In this document: in pieces, positions 23,725-32,169 of the stretch
Layout of the letters: each line of letters opens with the position of its first letter
How positions within the stretch are numbered: the stretch's first letter is position 1
Origin: Alphaproteobacteria bacterium
GTDB taxonomy: Bacteria; Pseudomonadota; Alphaproteobacteria; Micavibrionales; Micavibrionaceae
Assembly: GCA_021775915.1 (NCBI GenBank)
Contig: JAJFGW010000047.1
Location: forward strand, 1 to 32,281
Reading direction: 5' to 3'
Length of the DNA: 32,281 bases
Position numbers and translations under genes: made by a program
The notes under the pieces: generated by a model
Database searches by the model: none
The model's input: the letters and a program-made list of their open reading frames with translations, nothing else
What the model was told of the DNA's origin: nothing

Positions 23725-25211
23725 CAGGCTGCTTTCTGCATAACCATTTCAGGTATGGCCGTAAAGTTTGCTGCTTGTTCTATTTTATTGCCGACGCGGA
23801 AGATTGTTTCTTCATCCCAGGCCTTGCCCAGAATTTGCAGCCCTAGAGGCAAGCCGTCTTTGTCTAGTCCGGCAGGAACAGACAGGCCGGGTAGCCCCGC
23901 CAGGTTGGCCGGAACCGTGAATATATCATTCAGATACATCTTGATCTGGTCATCTTCTTTTTCACCAATGGCAAACGCGGCGCTTGGCGCGGTTGGAGTC
24001 AAGAGCGCATCACATTGCTCGTAAGCTTTTTCAAAATCCTGTAATATAAGCCGCCGCACTTTTTGGGCTTTCATGTAATAAGCATCGTAATATCCGGCAG
24101 ACAGAACATAGGTACCAATCATAATCCTGCGCTTAACCTCATCGCCAAAACCTTCGGCGCGCGTGCTTTCATACGTGTCTCTGAGGTTTTCGCCTTCTAC
24201 GCGCAATCCGTAACGTACGCCATCATAGCGGGAGAGGTTGGTTGATGCTTCTGCCGGAGCAATAATGTAATAAGCGGGCAGGGCATATTTTGTATGAGGC
24301 AGGCTGACATCGATGATTTCAGCGCCTGCATCTTTCATCCACTCAATGCCTTTTTGCCAGAGCTGTTCAATTTCATCGGGCATACCGTCCATGCGGTATT
24401 CTTTGGGGATACCGATTTTCATGCCTTTGATGTCGCCCTGAAGCGTTGATGCCCAGTCGGGCACGTTCTTGTCGGCGGAGGTGCTGTCCATCGGGTCGTG
24501 TCCGGACATGGATTGCAGAAGAAGCGCGCTATCTTCAACCGTGCGGGCAAAAGCCCCGGCTTGATCCAGTGAAGAAGCAAAAGCCACAGTGCCCCAGCGT
24601 GAGCACCGACCGTAAGTGGGTTTGACCCCGACTGTGCCGGTAAAGGCGGCAGGCTGGCGGATTGATCCGCCGGTGTCTGTGCCGGTCGCGCCAAGCGCAA
24701 TTCGCGCAGCAACGGCAGCAGACGAGCCACCGGAAGAGCCGCCGGGAACGAGGTCAGCATCCGGATTGCTTTGGTTTTTCCACGGATTGATAACGTTACC
24801 GAAAAAACTGGTCGTGTTGGATGACCCCATGGCAAATTCATCAAGGTTTGTTTTGCCGAGCATAACAGCGCCGTCACGGAACAGGTTCGTCGTTACGGTG
24901 GATTCGTAAGTCGGGACAAAGCCTTCCAGAATATGACTGCCAGCTGTTGTCTGTACGTCTTTGGTACAGAACAAATCTTTGATCGCCAGCGGAATACCAT
25001 CGAGCAATCCGGCGTCGCCAGCGGTGCGGCGTTTGTCCGACTCTGCGGCTTGTTTTAAGGCAAGCTCAGGTGTTTCTGTGACAAAGACGTTTAGGTGACG
25101 CGTATTTTCTATCGCACCGATATGCGCCTGCGTTAGCTCAACAGAAGTGAAATCTTTGTTCTCAAGACCTTTTAAGGCCTCGGCAATTGTCATGTGTGTT
25201 AGTTCGGTCAT
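23724..25211 (-). CDS. gatA: Aspartyl/glutamyl-tRNA amidotransferase subunit A
   Basis: A 495-residue amidase-signature enzyme. The catalytic triad is visible: Lys78 in LAIKDLF, the cis-Ser in [14 protein letters not shown] (about 159-163) and the nucleophile Ser183 in [13 protein letters not shown]. It hydrolyses glutamine and passes ammonia to GatB for transamidation of misacylated tRNA. Length and motifs are ordinary. Start ATG at 25211 shares one base with the gatC stop. It is the second gene of the operon gatC-gatA-(two secreted genes)-gatB. Confidence 0.98.
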   Translation of the reverse strand: MTELTHMTIAEALKGLENKDFTSVELTQAHIGAIENTRHLNVFVTETPELALKQAAESDKRRTAGDAGLLDGIPLAIKDLFCTKDVQTTAGSHILEGFVPTYESTVTTNLFRDGAVMLGKTNLDEFAMGSSNTTSFFGNVINPWKNQSNPDADLVPGGSSGGSSAAVAARIALGATGTDTGGSIRQPAAFTGTVGVKPTYGRCSRWGTVAFASSLDQAGAFARTVEDSALLLQSMSGHDPMDSTSADKNVPDWASTLQGDIKGMKIGIPKEYRMDGMPDEIEQLWQKGIEWMKDAGAEIIDVSLPHTKYALPAYYIIAPAEASTNLSRYDGVRYGLRVEGENLRDTYESTRAEGFGDEVKRRIMIGTYVLSAGYYDAYYMKAQKVRRLILQDFEKAYEQCDALLTPTAPSAAFAIGEKEDDQIKMYLNDIFTVPANLAGLPGLSVPAGLDKDGLPLGLQILGKAWDEETIFRVGNKIEQAANFTAIPEMVMQKAA

Positions 25212-25498
25212 TACTCGATCACCTTCGGTACAACGTAAAAACTTTCCAGCGCTTCCGGCGCATTGGCCAGTACATCTTCGGGGTAGCCACCGTCAGTGAC
25301 TTCATCTTTCCGAAGTTTAAGGGGTATATCCACCGGGCTTGGTAGAGGCTCAACATTATCCGTATCAACTTCGCTAAGCTGTTCAATAAAACCAACAATA
25401 TTATTCAGTTGCGGGCCGTATTTATCCAGTTCCTCATCCGTCATTTTGATGTGGGCGAGTGAGGCGACTTTGCGTACGGTTTCTTTATCCAATGACAT
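25211..25498 (-). CDS. gatC: Aspartyl/glutamyl-tRNA amidotransferase subunit C
   Basis: A 95-residue protein of normal size. It begins [19 protein letters not shown], has [16 protein letters not shown] in the middle and ends with [15 protein letters not shown], all typical of GatC, which wraps around GatA and stabilises the complex. It is the first gene of the gat operon. It is divergent from ruvX across a gap of about 65 bases that must hold both promoters. Confidence 0.97.
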   Translation of the reverse strand: MSLDKETVRKVASLAHIKMTDEELDKYGPQLNNIVGFIEQLSEVDTDNVEPLPSPVDIPLKLRKDEVTDGGYPEDVLANAPEALESFYVVPKVIE

Positions 25499-25563
25499 GC
25501 TTGTAATTCCTTGTTTAAACGCATAGTTTTTCTAGCATCGCCGCGAAGGACGTGCAAGCACAG

Positions 25564-26067
25564 ATGCCGATAGGTTTATTAGTAGAAATATGGGGCGCAA
25601 GACCCGAAAACACAAGGTTGCTGGGAATGGATCTTGGGCGCAAGACTATTGGCTTGTCCATTTCTGACTCTGGGCAGAGCATTGCGACGCCGCTTCAGAC
25701 CATAAAACGCACTAAATTCAAGCAAGACATGGATGAGCTAAAGCAGGTCATCGACGATTATGAGATCGGCGGCTATGTGCTTGGTTACCCTCTGAATATG
25801 GACGGCAGCGCCGGGCCGCGCTGCGATGTGTCGCGCTCCTTTGCTGACGAAATGGTGAATTATCCACAGATTGTGGGGACAGATCCGTGGATAGCTCTGT
25901 GGGATGAACGGTTATCCACAGTTTCTGTGGAAGGTTTTGTGGATGAATTTGTGGGTAAAAGAAAAACCCGTGTGCAAGCAAAAGATAGCGGCCTGATCGA
26001 CAAACTCGCCGCGCAGGTGATTTTGCAGGGGGCGCTGGATTTTATTCAGACAACAATATTGACATAA
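25564..26067 (+). CDS. ruvX: RuvX/YqgF-family putative pre-16S rRNA nuclease
   Basis: A 167-residue protein from the ATG at 25564; an in-frame GTG at 25552 is nearer GAAGGA but too close to it. RNase H-like catalytic residues are D23 in LLGMDLGRKTIG, the glutamate in LWDERLST and the aspartate in SGLIDKLAAQVILQGAL. The family processes the 5' end of 16S rRNA and was earlier called Holliday junction resolvase-like. Divergence from gatC is a common alphaproteobacterial arrangement. Two small unknown genes follow on the same strand. Confidence 0.92.
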   Translation: MPIGLLVEIWGARPENTRLLGMDLGRKTIGLSISDSGQSIATPLQTIKRTKFKQDMDELKQVIDDYEIGGYVLGYPLNMDGSAGPRCDVSRSFADEMVNYPQIVGTDPWIALWDERLSTVSVEGFVDEFVGKRKTRVQAKDSGLIDKLAAQVILQGALDFIQTTILT

Positions 26068-26134
26068 TCAACAAGCAGTGCTATTCTCTGCAGCATAAAC
26101 GAATGAATATAATTATTAGGCAAAGGAAGTTTTG

Positions 26135-26476
26135 ATGGGCAAGCATAGTATAAAGCCTGATTTTTTGGAATTTCGTAATTCCAGATATGATGGGGCATAT
26201 AATTCTATAAAGAGCGTAGCCGTTGATAAAGATAAAGGAACGGTTACATTTGAAGCAGTCGACTTGGCGGGGCTGCCGACCTTGAGTGACCTGTTTGCTA
26301 AGGCTGGAATTGGTTATGAAGCTGAAGTGCTGGATTCTGGATTTCATAGCTTCACTGTTGATATTGATTATATCACTATGGCTATAGATTCTATCGTGAA
26401 GGTGGAGGAGTATCAGGGAACCGGGCAGAAAGAATGGTTGCAGAACATAAAAGCTGAATTTTCTTTTTCATACTGA
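26135..26476 (+). CDS. Unknown small protein
   Basis: A 113-residue protein starting at ATG 26135 (a TTG directly before it is less likely), with AAAGGAAG 5-7 bases upstream. No signal peptide or membrane helix is seen. It is acidic, with predicted alternating strands (VAVDKDKGTVTFEAVDLAG, YEAEVLDSGFHSFTVDIDY). I do not recognise a family. It lies 67 bases after ruvX and may be cotranscribed with it and with the next small gene. Confidence 0.6.
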   Translation: MGKHSIKPDFLEFRNSRYDGAYNSIKSVAVDKDKGTVTFEAVDLAGLPTLSDLFAKAGIGYEAEVLDSGFHSFTVDIDYITMAIDSIVKVEEYQGTGQKEWLQNIKAEFSFSY

Positions 26477-26517
26477 TGGCCTGCTGCTGATGAAAGTTTA
26501 CACAAGAGTATATTTTG

Positions 26518-26781
26518 ATGGATAAAGAAGCTTTGCCAGAGGAAATGTTATCGGCAATAGATCCGTATGCCTCCGTGGATCACAATGTGACAGCTATATT
26601 CAATCTTGTTCATGGAATAGGGGGGCCGAATGAAGACCGTTTCCGTAAATTTACCGCGATAGCCGACGTGATGAAAGGCAACGGTAAGGCCCATGAGAAG
26701 ACGGACCCCGATATGGCGGAACGGATGTACCGGATAGAGCGCAAAGTCAGGGAGCAGGCCCTGAAAATTCTTATTAAATAA
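26518..26781 (+). CDS. Unknown small helical protein
   Basis: An 87-residue protein starting at ATG 26518 (a TTG one codon earlier is also open). It is charged and largely helical, ending YRIERKVREQALKILIK. No signal, membrane helix or known motif is visible. It follows the 113-residue gene by 41 bases. Function not recognised. Confidence 0.55.
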   Translation: MDKEALPEEMLSAIDPYASVDHNVTAIFNLVHGIGGPNEDRFRKFTAIADVMKGNGKAHEKTDPDMAERMYRIERKVREQALKILIK

Positions 26782-26794
26782 CCCCCTCTGTCGT

Positions 26795-26817
26795 CATCCC
26801 GGACTTGATCCGGGATG
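26795..26817. repeat. Dispersed alphaproteobacterial palindrome
   Basis: CATCCCGGA-CTTGA-TCCGGGATG forms a perfect 9-bp stem with a 5-base loop. Sequences of this form are scattered through intergenic DNA of many alphaproteobacteria. It lies between two convergent genes, the usual place. Confidence 0.75.
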
Positions 26818-26846
26818 CATAGTGAGTGTGGTAAAGATACTATATA

Positions 26847-26867
26847 TTCCGGCGCTAGGCGCCCGAA
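26847..26867. repeat. Hairpin between convergent genes
   Basis: TTC-C-GGCGC-TAG-GCGCC-C-GAA gives an interrupted stem of eight pairs. No T-tract follows on either strand, so it is at best an atypical terminator, or a degenerate repeat unit. Confidence 0.4.
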
Positions 26868-26887
26868 GCAGTAAAGTGCATAAGTTC

Positions 26888-27538
26888 TTATTTCGGTATT
26901 GCTGTCATTAAATAATCATGCCACTTAAAATCACGGTTGCTCGGCGGCGGGTCGGGGAAGCGCGGCATGACATCAATTGTAAACCCGGCATTTAAGCATT
27001 GCCTGCTCAGGTGAGCCGGGTCGGTTTTTGTCATACTATCTTTGAGCATTTCAGTGCGAAAACGCAGGAAAATATCGCTGTAAGGCTTTGTTAGGCGCTG
27101 CAGGCCTTTCAGAAAAACATCATGCTCATCCAAAGGAAGAAACATCAGGACGGCGGAGCAGTTGATAAAATCAGCCTTAAGCTTTGATGGTGGTTCCGGT
27201 AGCTTTTGTACTTCACCTACCAGATAGGCAATCTGGCTGTTACGTTTTACATGAGCGACATCGTTCCAGTCACGGCAAAGTACGATGTCTTTGTCAGGAT
27301 ATGTTGCAACGGCTTTGCGGTAATTAGCTTCATCAGGGTCGATGCCGATCACCAGTAAGTTACCCTTTGCCCTGTCATGCATAGCAACCGCATCACGTCC
27401 TACACCGGTGCCAATATCCATGATAATGCCCTGTTTGGGAATAGAGGCAAGCATACGGGCAGGGTAGATGTCCTCAAACCTGTATTGCGCATGTGCTTTG
27501 CGCGATTGTGCACCACCATCATATTTTTTCTGGGTCAT
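26888..27538 (-). CDS. Class I SAM-dependent methyltransferase
   Basis: A 216-residue protein from the ATG at 27538 (MTQKKYDGG...); a TTG at 27553 would add five residues. Neither has a strong ribosome site. Motif I is IIMDIGTGVGRDA, the second strand is IGIDPDEA, and ADFINCSAVLMFLP is motif II. The combination resembles broad-specificity small-molecule methyltransferases. It is third in an apparent operon phaZ - metallopeptidase - methyltransferase, with a 39-base gap before it. Substrate unknown. Confidence 0.75.
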   Translation of the reverse strand: MTQKKYDGGAQSRKAHAQYRFEDIYPARMLASIPKQGIIMDIGTGVGRDAVAMHDRAKGNLLVIGIDPDEANYRKAVATYPDKDIVLCRDWNDVAHVKRNSQIAYLVGEVQKLPEPPSKLKADFINCSAVLMFLPLDEHDVFLKGLQRLTKPYSDIFLRFRTEMLKDSMTKTDPAHLSRQCLNAGFTIDVMPRFPDPPPSNRDFKWHDYLMTAIPK

Positions 27539-27577
27539 GACAGGCTTATACAATACTTTATTTTACAGAGTCAAAAG

Positions 27578-28273
27578 TTAGCCATACCGTACAAGCTCAT
27601 GTCCGTTGGCGCGCATCCATTTTTTGCCTGCGGGGTAGTCTTCGCAGAGTTCCGCGCATAGCGCCCAGAATTCTTTGCCGTGGTTCATATGAACGAGGTG
27701 CGCGACTTCGTGGGCGACAACGTAATCCATGGATTCCCACGGCGCGAATATCAGTCTCCATGAGAAGGAGATACGTCCGTCCGGGCCGCAGCTTCCCCAG
27801 CGGCTTTTGGTATCGCGGATTTGGATGGCGCTGATGGTTTTGTTAATTTCAGCAGCCTTTTCACTGGCAAGACCGGACAGCGTAGCCCGTGCCTCTCTTT
27901 TAAGAAAACGTGTGATACGGTTGGTGGGGTCTTCTTGATTTGTAGAAACCATAATTTCATTACTATTCAATGCGATATTAGTTATTTTTAAAGTTGTATC
28001 GTAGTTAATATTCACTGTTCTGAGCGCCCCCAGAACCGGAACTTTAGTGCCATGCTCAAACTGTATTTGTGCGGGAAGTTCTTCCAGTTTTTGTTTGATC
28101 CAGCCTTGGTGCTCCAATGCAAATATACGCGCCTTTTTCATACTAAAGCGTTTTGGCACCACAAGATTCATCACTCTGTTGCTGTTATCCAGTCGCAGGG
28201 CAATGCGCCGCGCACGAGGATTTATGCGCAGCCGCAGGGCAGGGTGTATGTCTGATAATTCCGCTGTGTTCAT
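27578..28273 (-). CDS. YgjP-like metallopeptidase-domain protein (DUF45)
   Basis: A 231-residue protein. The zinc site is HEVAH at 188-192 with a third ligand H198 in MNHGKEFW. It is preceded by DTKSRWGSCGPDGRISFSWRL, here seen as TKSRWGSC and ISFSWRLIFAP, the hallmark of the YgjP/DUF45 group related to SprT and WLM proteins. The N-terminal half is the usual beta-rich DUF45 segment. It is probably a cytoplasmic peptidase; substrates are not known for most members. It begins 10 bases after the phaZ stop. Confidence 0.88.
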   Translation of the reverse strand: MNTAELSDIHPALRLRINPRARRIALRLDNSNRVMNLVVPKRFSMKKARIFALEHQGWIKQKLEELPAQIQFEHGTKVPVLGALRTVNINYDTTLKITNIALNSNEIMVSTNQEDPTNRITRFLKREARATLSGLASEKAAEINKTISAIQIRDTKSRWGSCGPDGRISFSWRLIFAPWESMDYVVAHEVAHLVHMNHGKEFWALCAELCEDYPAGKKWMRANGHELVRYG

Positions 28274-28283
28274 GGTCGTGTTT

Positions 28284-29591
28284 TCATGGTTTGGCAGGCG
28301 CTGGCTTTTTGTCAGCTATGGTTTTCAGGTCTTTGGCTGGAACGGGATCAGACCCTTTATCAAATTTGCGGATAAAGTGGCGCAGGCGCGGCATGATATG
28401 TTCGCGCCAGCGGCGGCCGTTAAAGATGCCGTAATGCCCCACATTTTTCTGAAAATGGTGGAATTGCTTGCTGGCGGGCAGGTTTTTACAAAGGCCGTGT
28501 GCTGCTTTTGTCTGGCCGTGGGCCGAAATATCATCCAGTTCACCTTCAATAGTCAGAAGAGCCGTGCGGGTGATGGCTTTCGGGTCAACGATAGTGACTT
28601 TGCCCGTTGCCGGGTCGTGCCATTCCATTTCACCTTTGGGCAGGGAATGTTTTTGGAAGACTTCCTCGACCGTTTGCAAATAAAACGCGGCATCTATATC
28701 CATCACCGAAAGATATTCGTTATAAAATGTTCTGTGGGTGTCGGCAGAGTCGCCGTCACCATCGACAAGGTGCTTATAAAAATTCATATGAGAGCCGACA
28801 TGTTTGTCCAGATTCATCGACATAAAGCCGCCAAGCTGGATAAAGCCGGGGTAAACGGCACGTCCGGCACCGGGGTAGCAAAGTGGTACCTTTGAGGTCA
28901 CATTGTTCTCAAACCATGATAGCGGCTTGTTTTCGGCTAATTCTGTGACTTTGGTTTTAGAAACGCGCGGGTCGATCGGTCCGCCCATCAAGGTCATGCT
29001 CGCCGGATGGTTAGGGTCGTCTTTGGCCTCCATAACGGCAACAGCGGCAAACACCGGGACGGCAGGCTGGCAAACTGCGATGACATGTGTGTCCGGGCCC
29101 AGTAAATGTAAAAACTCAATGAGGTAGGCGATATAGTCATCCAGATTAAAGCGCCCTTCAGACAGCGGCACCAGCCGCGCATCGAGCCAGTCTGTGATGT
29201 AAACATCATGATGCGGGAGCAGGGCCTCGACCGTACCGCGCAGCAGTGTAGAAAAATGGCCTGATATGGGGGCAACAATAAGAACTTTGGGATCCTTACG
29301 TTTGGTCTCCCGTTTGAAATGCAGCACATTACAAAATGGCTTTTCAAGGATTATTTCTTCAGTAACAGGAACGGTCTTGCCGCTTATTTGTACATCTTCC
29401 AGACCAAATTCCGGTTTGCCGAACTTGCGGGTCACGCGCTCAAATAATTCCGCGTTAGCAGCCATAGTGCGCCCAAAGTGCGTGTATGACAGGGGGTTGA
29501 AAGGGTGGCGATACATTGTTTGCGCCGCTTCCGCTGTAAGGCGGGCGGGCGTTAGCGCGGCTTGCTGCATTTCGTATAAATGATAAATCAC
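28284..29591 (-). CDS. phaZ: Intracellular polyhydroxybutyrate depolymerase
   Basis: A 435-residue alpha/beta-hydrolase. It starts at GTG 29591, with CAGGGA about 8 bases upstream and the usual family start MIYHLYEMQQAAL. The nucleophile is C174 in VIAVCQPAVPV; the acid is D353 or D354 in IEGELDDIS, and the histidine H386 is in KNVGHYGIFNGRRW. This Cys-Asp-His set and the C-terminal PHB_depo_C region are diagnostic of the PhaZ group that mobilises intracellular polyhydroxybutyrate granules. There is no signal peptide, consistent with a cytoplasmic site. It is the first gene of its operon. Confidence 0.95.
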   Translation of the reverse strand: MIYHLYEMQQAALTPARLTAEAAQTMYRHPFNPLSYTHFGRTMAANAELFERVTRKFGKPEFGLEDVQISGKTVPVTEEIILEKPFCNVLHFKRETKRKDPKVLIVAPISGHFSTLLRGTVEALLPHHDVYITDWLDARLVPLSEGRFNLDDYIAYLIEFLHLLGPDTHVIAVCQPAVPVFAAVAVMEAKDDPNHPASMTLMGGPIDPRVSKTKVTELAENKPLSWFENNVTSKVPLCYPGAGRAVYPGFIQLGGFMSMNLDKHVGSHMNFYKHLVDGDGDSADTHRTFYNEYLSVMDIDAAFYLQTVEEVFQKHSLPKGEMEWHDPATGKVTIVDPKAITRTALLTIEGELDDISAHGQTKAAHGLCKNLPASKQFHHFQKNVGHYGIFNGRRWREHIMPRLRHFIRKFDKGSDPVPAKDLKTIADKKPAPAKP

Positions 29592-29744
29592 TCTTTGATC
29601 CCTGTTTATTTGAACTCTTCTAATATACTATACCGTATACATTAATTTTTTGCGCATTGCAGCAAAGTATTTCATGCCATCATATGTGCTAAACGGTAAA
29701 TATGCTATATGCTATTAACAATAGAATTTTACTAACGTATTGCA
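29592..29744. promoter_or_regulatory. Divergent promoter region between phaZ and cbiB
   Basis: A 153-base AT-rich gap. It contains a perfect short palindrome TATAC-C-GTATA (29629-29639) 38 bases upstream of phaZ and a TGC/GCA-rich stretch, TTGCGCATTGCAGCAA (29650-29665). The palindrome TTGCA-A-TGCAA (29740-29750) overlaps the cbiB start codon. TGC...GCA elements resemble sites bound by the PHB-responsive repressor PhaR. No convincing -35/-10 pair was found. Confidence 0.35.
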
Positions 29745-30773
29745 ATGCAAGATTTTTTTCAGGATATACATAGCCAGCTCTTTGACCCGGAACGTATTCC
29801 GGTGGCGATGGCGGCGTGGTTGCTGGCGGGTATTATTGGCATGATTACCGGGCCGATGCATGGTAACGCCAACCCGTTTGTCTGGGTGGTCTACGATAAA
29901 ACTTTCGGTAAAATTGGCGGGCGACTGGATAATAAAGACCGCCAGATGTCCGACTTGTTTTTCCGGGGCTTTATTTTGACCATGATGGGCGCTGTTGTTG
30001 CCTACGGCATTGGTGTTTTTGCTCAAAATCTGGTGCTTGAAAAGCCGTTCCATGGTGCCACAGAGATTGTGTTGCTTGCCATGACTTTGACCGGCGGCAC
30101 AGTTTGGTTCGCGTTGCTTAAGCTTTATTTCGCCATGAAAGAGAAAAAAGTCGGGAAGGGCGCTTATTACGCGCTTGCCCATTCCATGCGTACCGATCTA
30201 TCAGGCAGCGATGATTTTGGCATTACCCGCGCCGGGATGAGTTTAGCGGCGCGTAGCTTTGACAAGGGACTGGTTGCGCCGGTGCTTTGGTATTTGCTGG
30301 CCGGGTTACCGGGCGCCTTTATTTATGCAGGGCTGGCGGTTTTTGCGTGGCGCTTTGGCAAGGACGGTTTCACAAAAGGCTTCGGCAAAACCGCGCTGGC
30401 GCTGGAAAAACTGATGGGCTATGTCCCCAATCTCGTTTCTGGCATGATTATGGCGCTGGCCGGGCTGTTTACACCAACGGGCGGAATGACCCGCGCTTTA
30501 ATCGGTCAGATGTTTGGTAGGGATAAAGCCAAGTACGAGGAAGGTGGTCTGCCGGTCACGGCCATGGCTTATTCACTGAATGTCAGCCTGGGCGGGGCAA
30601 GCACTGATCTTGACGGTAGCGCCATTAAACGGGAATGGACGGGGCCAAAAAACGCCACAGCACAACTCTCCGAAGGCCATCTGCGCCGCGCGATCTATAT
30701 CAGCCTGATGGCGCATTTACTGTTCATGGTCTCCCTCGTGGGGAGTCTGCTCTGGGCCGGGAAGTTATTCTAA
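29745..30773 (+). CDS. cbiB: CobD/CbiB-family cobalamin biosynthesis protein
   Basis: A 342-residue integral membrane protein with about five hydrophobic helices (near 18-38, 78-95, 105-127, 180-205 and 320-340). The domain order matches CbiB: an early DP-x-R-x-P start, KLMGYVPNLVSGMIMALAG as the counterpart of the WIPARL loop, and a C-terminal VTAMAYSLNVSLGGASTD counterpart of the AMAGALGVRLGG motif. The family joins adenosylcobyric acid to aminopropanol phosphate. The protein is somewhat divergent, so substrate identity is less certain than the family. No other cobalamin gene is in the window. Its stop overlaps that of the convergent gene. Confidence 0.8.
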   Translation: MQDFFQDIHSQLFDPERIPVAMAAWLLAGIIGMITGPMHGNANPFVWVVYDKTFGKIGGRLDNKDRQMSDLFFRGFILTMMGAVVAYGIGVFAQNLVLEKPFHGATEIVLLAMTLTGGTVWFALLKLYFAMKEKKVGKGAYYALAHSMRTDLSGSDDFGITRAGMSLAARSFDKGLVAPVLWYLLAGLPGAFIYAGLAVFAWRFGKDGFTKGFGKTALALEKLMGYVPNLVSGMIMALAGLFTPTGGMTRALIGQMFGRDKAKYEEGGLPVTAMAYSLNVSLGGASTDLDGSAIKREWTGPKNATAQLSEGHLRRAIYISLMAHLLFMVSLVGSLLWAGKLF

Positions 30774-31267
30774 GGGTTATAAGGCTTCATCCCAACACCG
30801 GCACCCATAAATAGCATGGCTGCTCTTAGCTCGGTCTGGGCTACGTTTGGGTCGGCCTTTTGGTTAATAAAGAATGTCGTGTTTGGCGTTCCCCAGATCA
30901 TGGTGAGGAGAGCATCAGGGTCATCTTTGGATAGATTGCCGGAACAAACCGTTATACCGGAGTGTGTAAAAGCATTAATGGTTTTATATGCAGCGGGTTC
31001 TTGTTGGCTGTCAATTAAACCGTCCTTATTATTATCCATTCCAGCAACAGTATTTTTTACTATGTTTTTTATTCTTAATTCATCACCATTAGATTTGCTG
31101 GGGCATGTAGAAAAGTTTTTTGTAAAAACCTCTATCGTGTCACTGACTGAATGAGCGGGCTGGTCATTTTTATTTGCAGCATGGGATATATTCACGGCGT
31201 CGTTCAGCATAGCTGCTGCAAAGAAAGCGGTGATTAAGAAAGTGTTTAATTTTTTATTATTAGTCAT
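30770..31267 (-). CDS. Exported protein with EF-hand-like loop
   Basis: A 165-residue protein with an N-terminal signal-like segment (KKLNTFLITAFFAAAMLNDA, then VNISHAA as a likely cleavage region near residue 31). The segment DNNKDGLIDSQQE has the D-x-N-x-D-G-x-I-D pattern of a calcium-binding EF-hand or dockerin loop, with Q instead of E at position 12. Two cysteines (STCPSK and TVCSGN) could form a disulfide. AGAGGA precedes the ATG by 6 bases, lying within the end of the upstream gene. No family recognised. It would act in the periplasm or outer envelope. Confidence 0.65.
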   Translation of the reverse strand: MTNNKKLNTFLITAFFAAAMLNDAVNISHAANKNDQPAHSVSDTIEVFTKNFSTCPSKSNGDELRIKNIVKNTVAGMDNNKDGLIDSQQEPAAYKTINAFTHSGITVCSGNLSKDDPDALLTMIWGTPNTTFFINQKADPNVAQTELRAAMLFMGAGVGMKPYNP

Positions 31268-31271
31268 TGGT

Positions 31272-31697
31272 TTATCCTCTTACAAATTTTGGTTGTTGTT
31301 CTTCGTGAATGTTTCTTCTTGTGTATTCAGCTTTGGCTCTGTCTTGCAAAGAGACATCCTCTTTCATGACCTTAAGCGTCGTCACTTGTCCGACGCCCGG
31401 CCAGTAAACGGGTGACGTAAGAGAAACACATTCTATTCTATTATTATCATTGGCAGGGGTAACGGCCGCTACAAATTCCGGGTTAAGTTTCAGCGCAAAT
31501 CCACTTGCTCCTTTGACATCAACCAGAGCCAGCGTTTCATTGTTCGCATAGGCTTCGGCTGCAATCTTGTCTGTAGATTTTATAGACACAGTATAAACCT
31601 CAGTTCCTTGAAAAGTTGTGCTATAAAATATCTCCGAGAGAGAGAGGCCAATAGCGTTGGCTCTTATTAATATAATTTCGTTTGTATCCTGTGCCAT
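31272..31697 (-). CDS. Unknown protein
   Basis: A 141-residue protein starting at ATG 31697, with GGAG 7 bases before it. No signal peptide or membrane helix. It reads as a beta-rich fold (NEIILIRANAIGLSL; VYTVSIKSTDKIAAEAY; LALVDVKGASGFALKL) with a charged tail. The exported EF-hand-like gene follows 4 bases later, so both form an operon. I do not recognise a family. Confidence 0.6.
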   Translation of the reverse strand: MAQDTNEIILIRANAIGLSLSEIFYSTTFQGTEVYTVSIKSTDKIAAEAYANNETLALVDVKGASGFALKLNPEFVAAVTPANDNNRIECVSLTSPVYWPGVGQVTTLKVMKEDVSLQDRAKAEYTRRNIHEEQQPKFVRG

Positions 31698-31785
31698 GGT
31701 GTCGCTCCGTTTTCCTAAAAAGAAGGCATTAATGACACATCCCTGCGCAATATGTCAATAAAAATCCATGGTGTTATTTATATTC

Positions 31786-31814
31786 TTGACTTTGAACCCC
31801 ATAATCGCTTATTT
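31786..31814 (+). promoter_or_regulatory. Possible rpmB promoter
   Basis: TTGACT (31786-31791) is followed after 17 bases by TTATTT (31809-31814). The -35 is good and the -10 weak, a common state in alphaproteobacteria. The ATG at 31857 is 43 bases further on. Confidence 0.45.
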
Positions 31815-31856
31815 TCCGCATCTGTTAGAAATACTGATTTTATAAGGAATACGAAG

Positions 31857-32159
31857 ATGAGCCGCCGTTGTATGGTTACCGGAAAAGGTGTTATGAGTGG
31901 GAACAATGTTTCTCACGCTAAAAACAGAACCCGTCGTAAGTTTTTGCCGAATGTGCAGGACACGAGTGTTTATAGTGAAATTTTAAACCGTAATGTTAAA
32001 ATTCGTGTGACGGCAGCCGGTTTGCGCACCATTGACCATAATGGTGGTCTTGACAAATGGCTGATGAGTATTGCGCCAACCAAGATGGACATTAAATTGC
32101 GCCCTATTCGTAAGCAGGTTGAGCAAGCCTTGGCTGAGAAGACTGCAGCTAAAAAGTAA
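31857..32159 (+). CDS. rpmB: 50S ribosomal protein L28
   Basis: A 100-residue protein starting at ATG 31857, with AAGGA 8 bases upstream; an open frame reaches further upstream to 31752 but adds 35 residues foreign to L28. It begins [20 protein letters not shown] and continues [11 protein letters not shown] and [12 protein letters not shown], which is the alphaproteobacterial form of L28. It binds 23S rRNA in the large subunit. A second small gene starts 10 bases downstream. Confidence 0.97.
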   Translation: MSRRCMVTGKGVMSGNNVSHAKNRTRRKFLPNVQDTSVYSEILNRNVKIRVTAAGLRTIDHNGGLDKWLMSIAPTKMDIKLRPIRKQVEQALAEKTAAKK

Positions 32160-32169
32160 TAGCTGCTTT

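Noticed and set aside
24419-24877. Minus-strand open frame of 152 codons within gatA
   Set aside because: It is out of frame with gatA on the same strand, has an odd Leu/Pro/Ala-rich composition, and gatA is unmistakable there.
28047-28895. Long plus-strand open frame of 282 codons
   Set aside because: It runs antisense to phaZ and the YgjP-like gene, both of which have clear catalytic motifs. The frame is a by-product of their codon use.
29715-30182. Minus-strand open frame opposite cbiB
   Set aside because: It reads as antisense to a membrane protein gene and shows no motif or ribosome site.
31752-31856. Upstream extension of rpmB by 35 codons
   Set aside because: The extension is not part of L28, and overlaps the likely promoter. 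The ATG at 31857 has a good ribosome site and the family's standard start.
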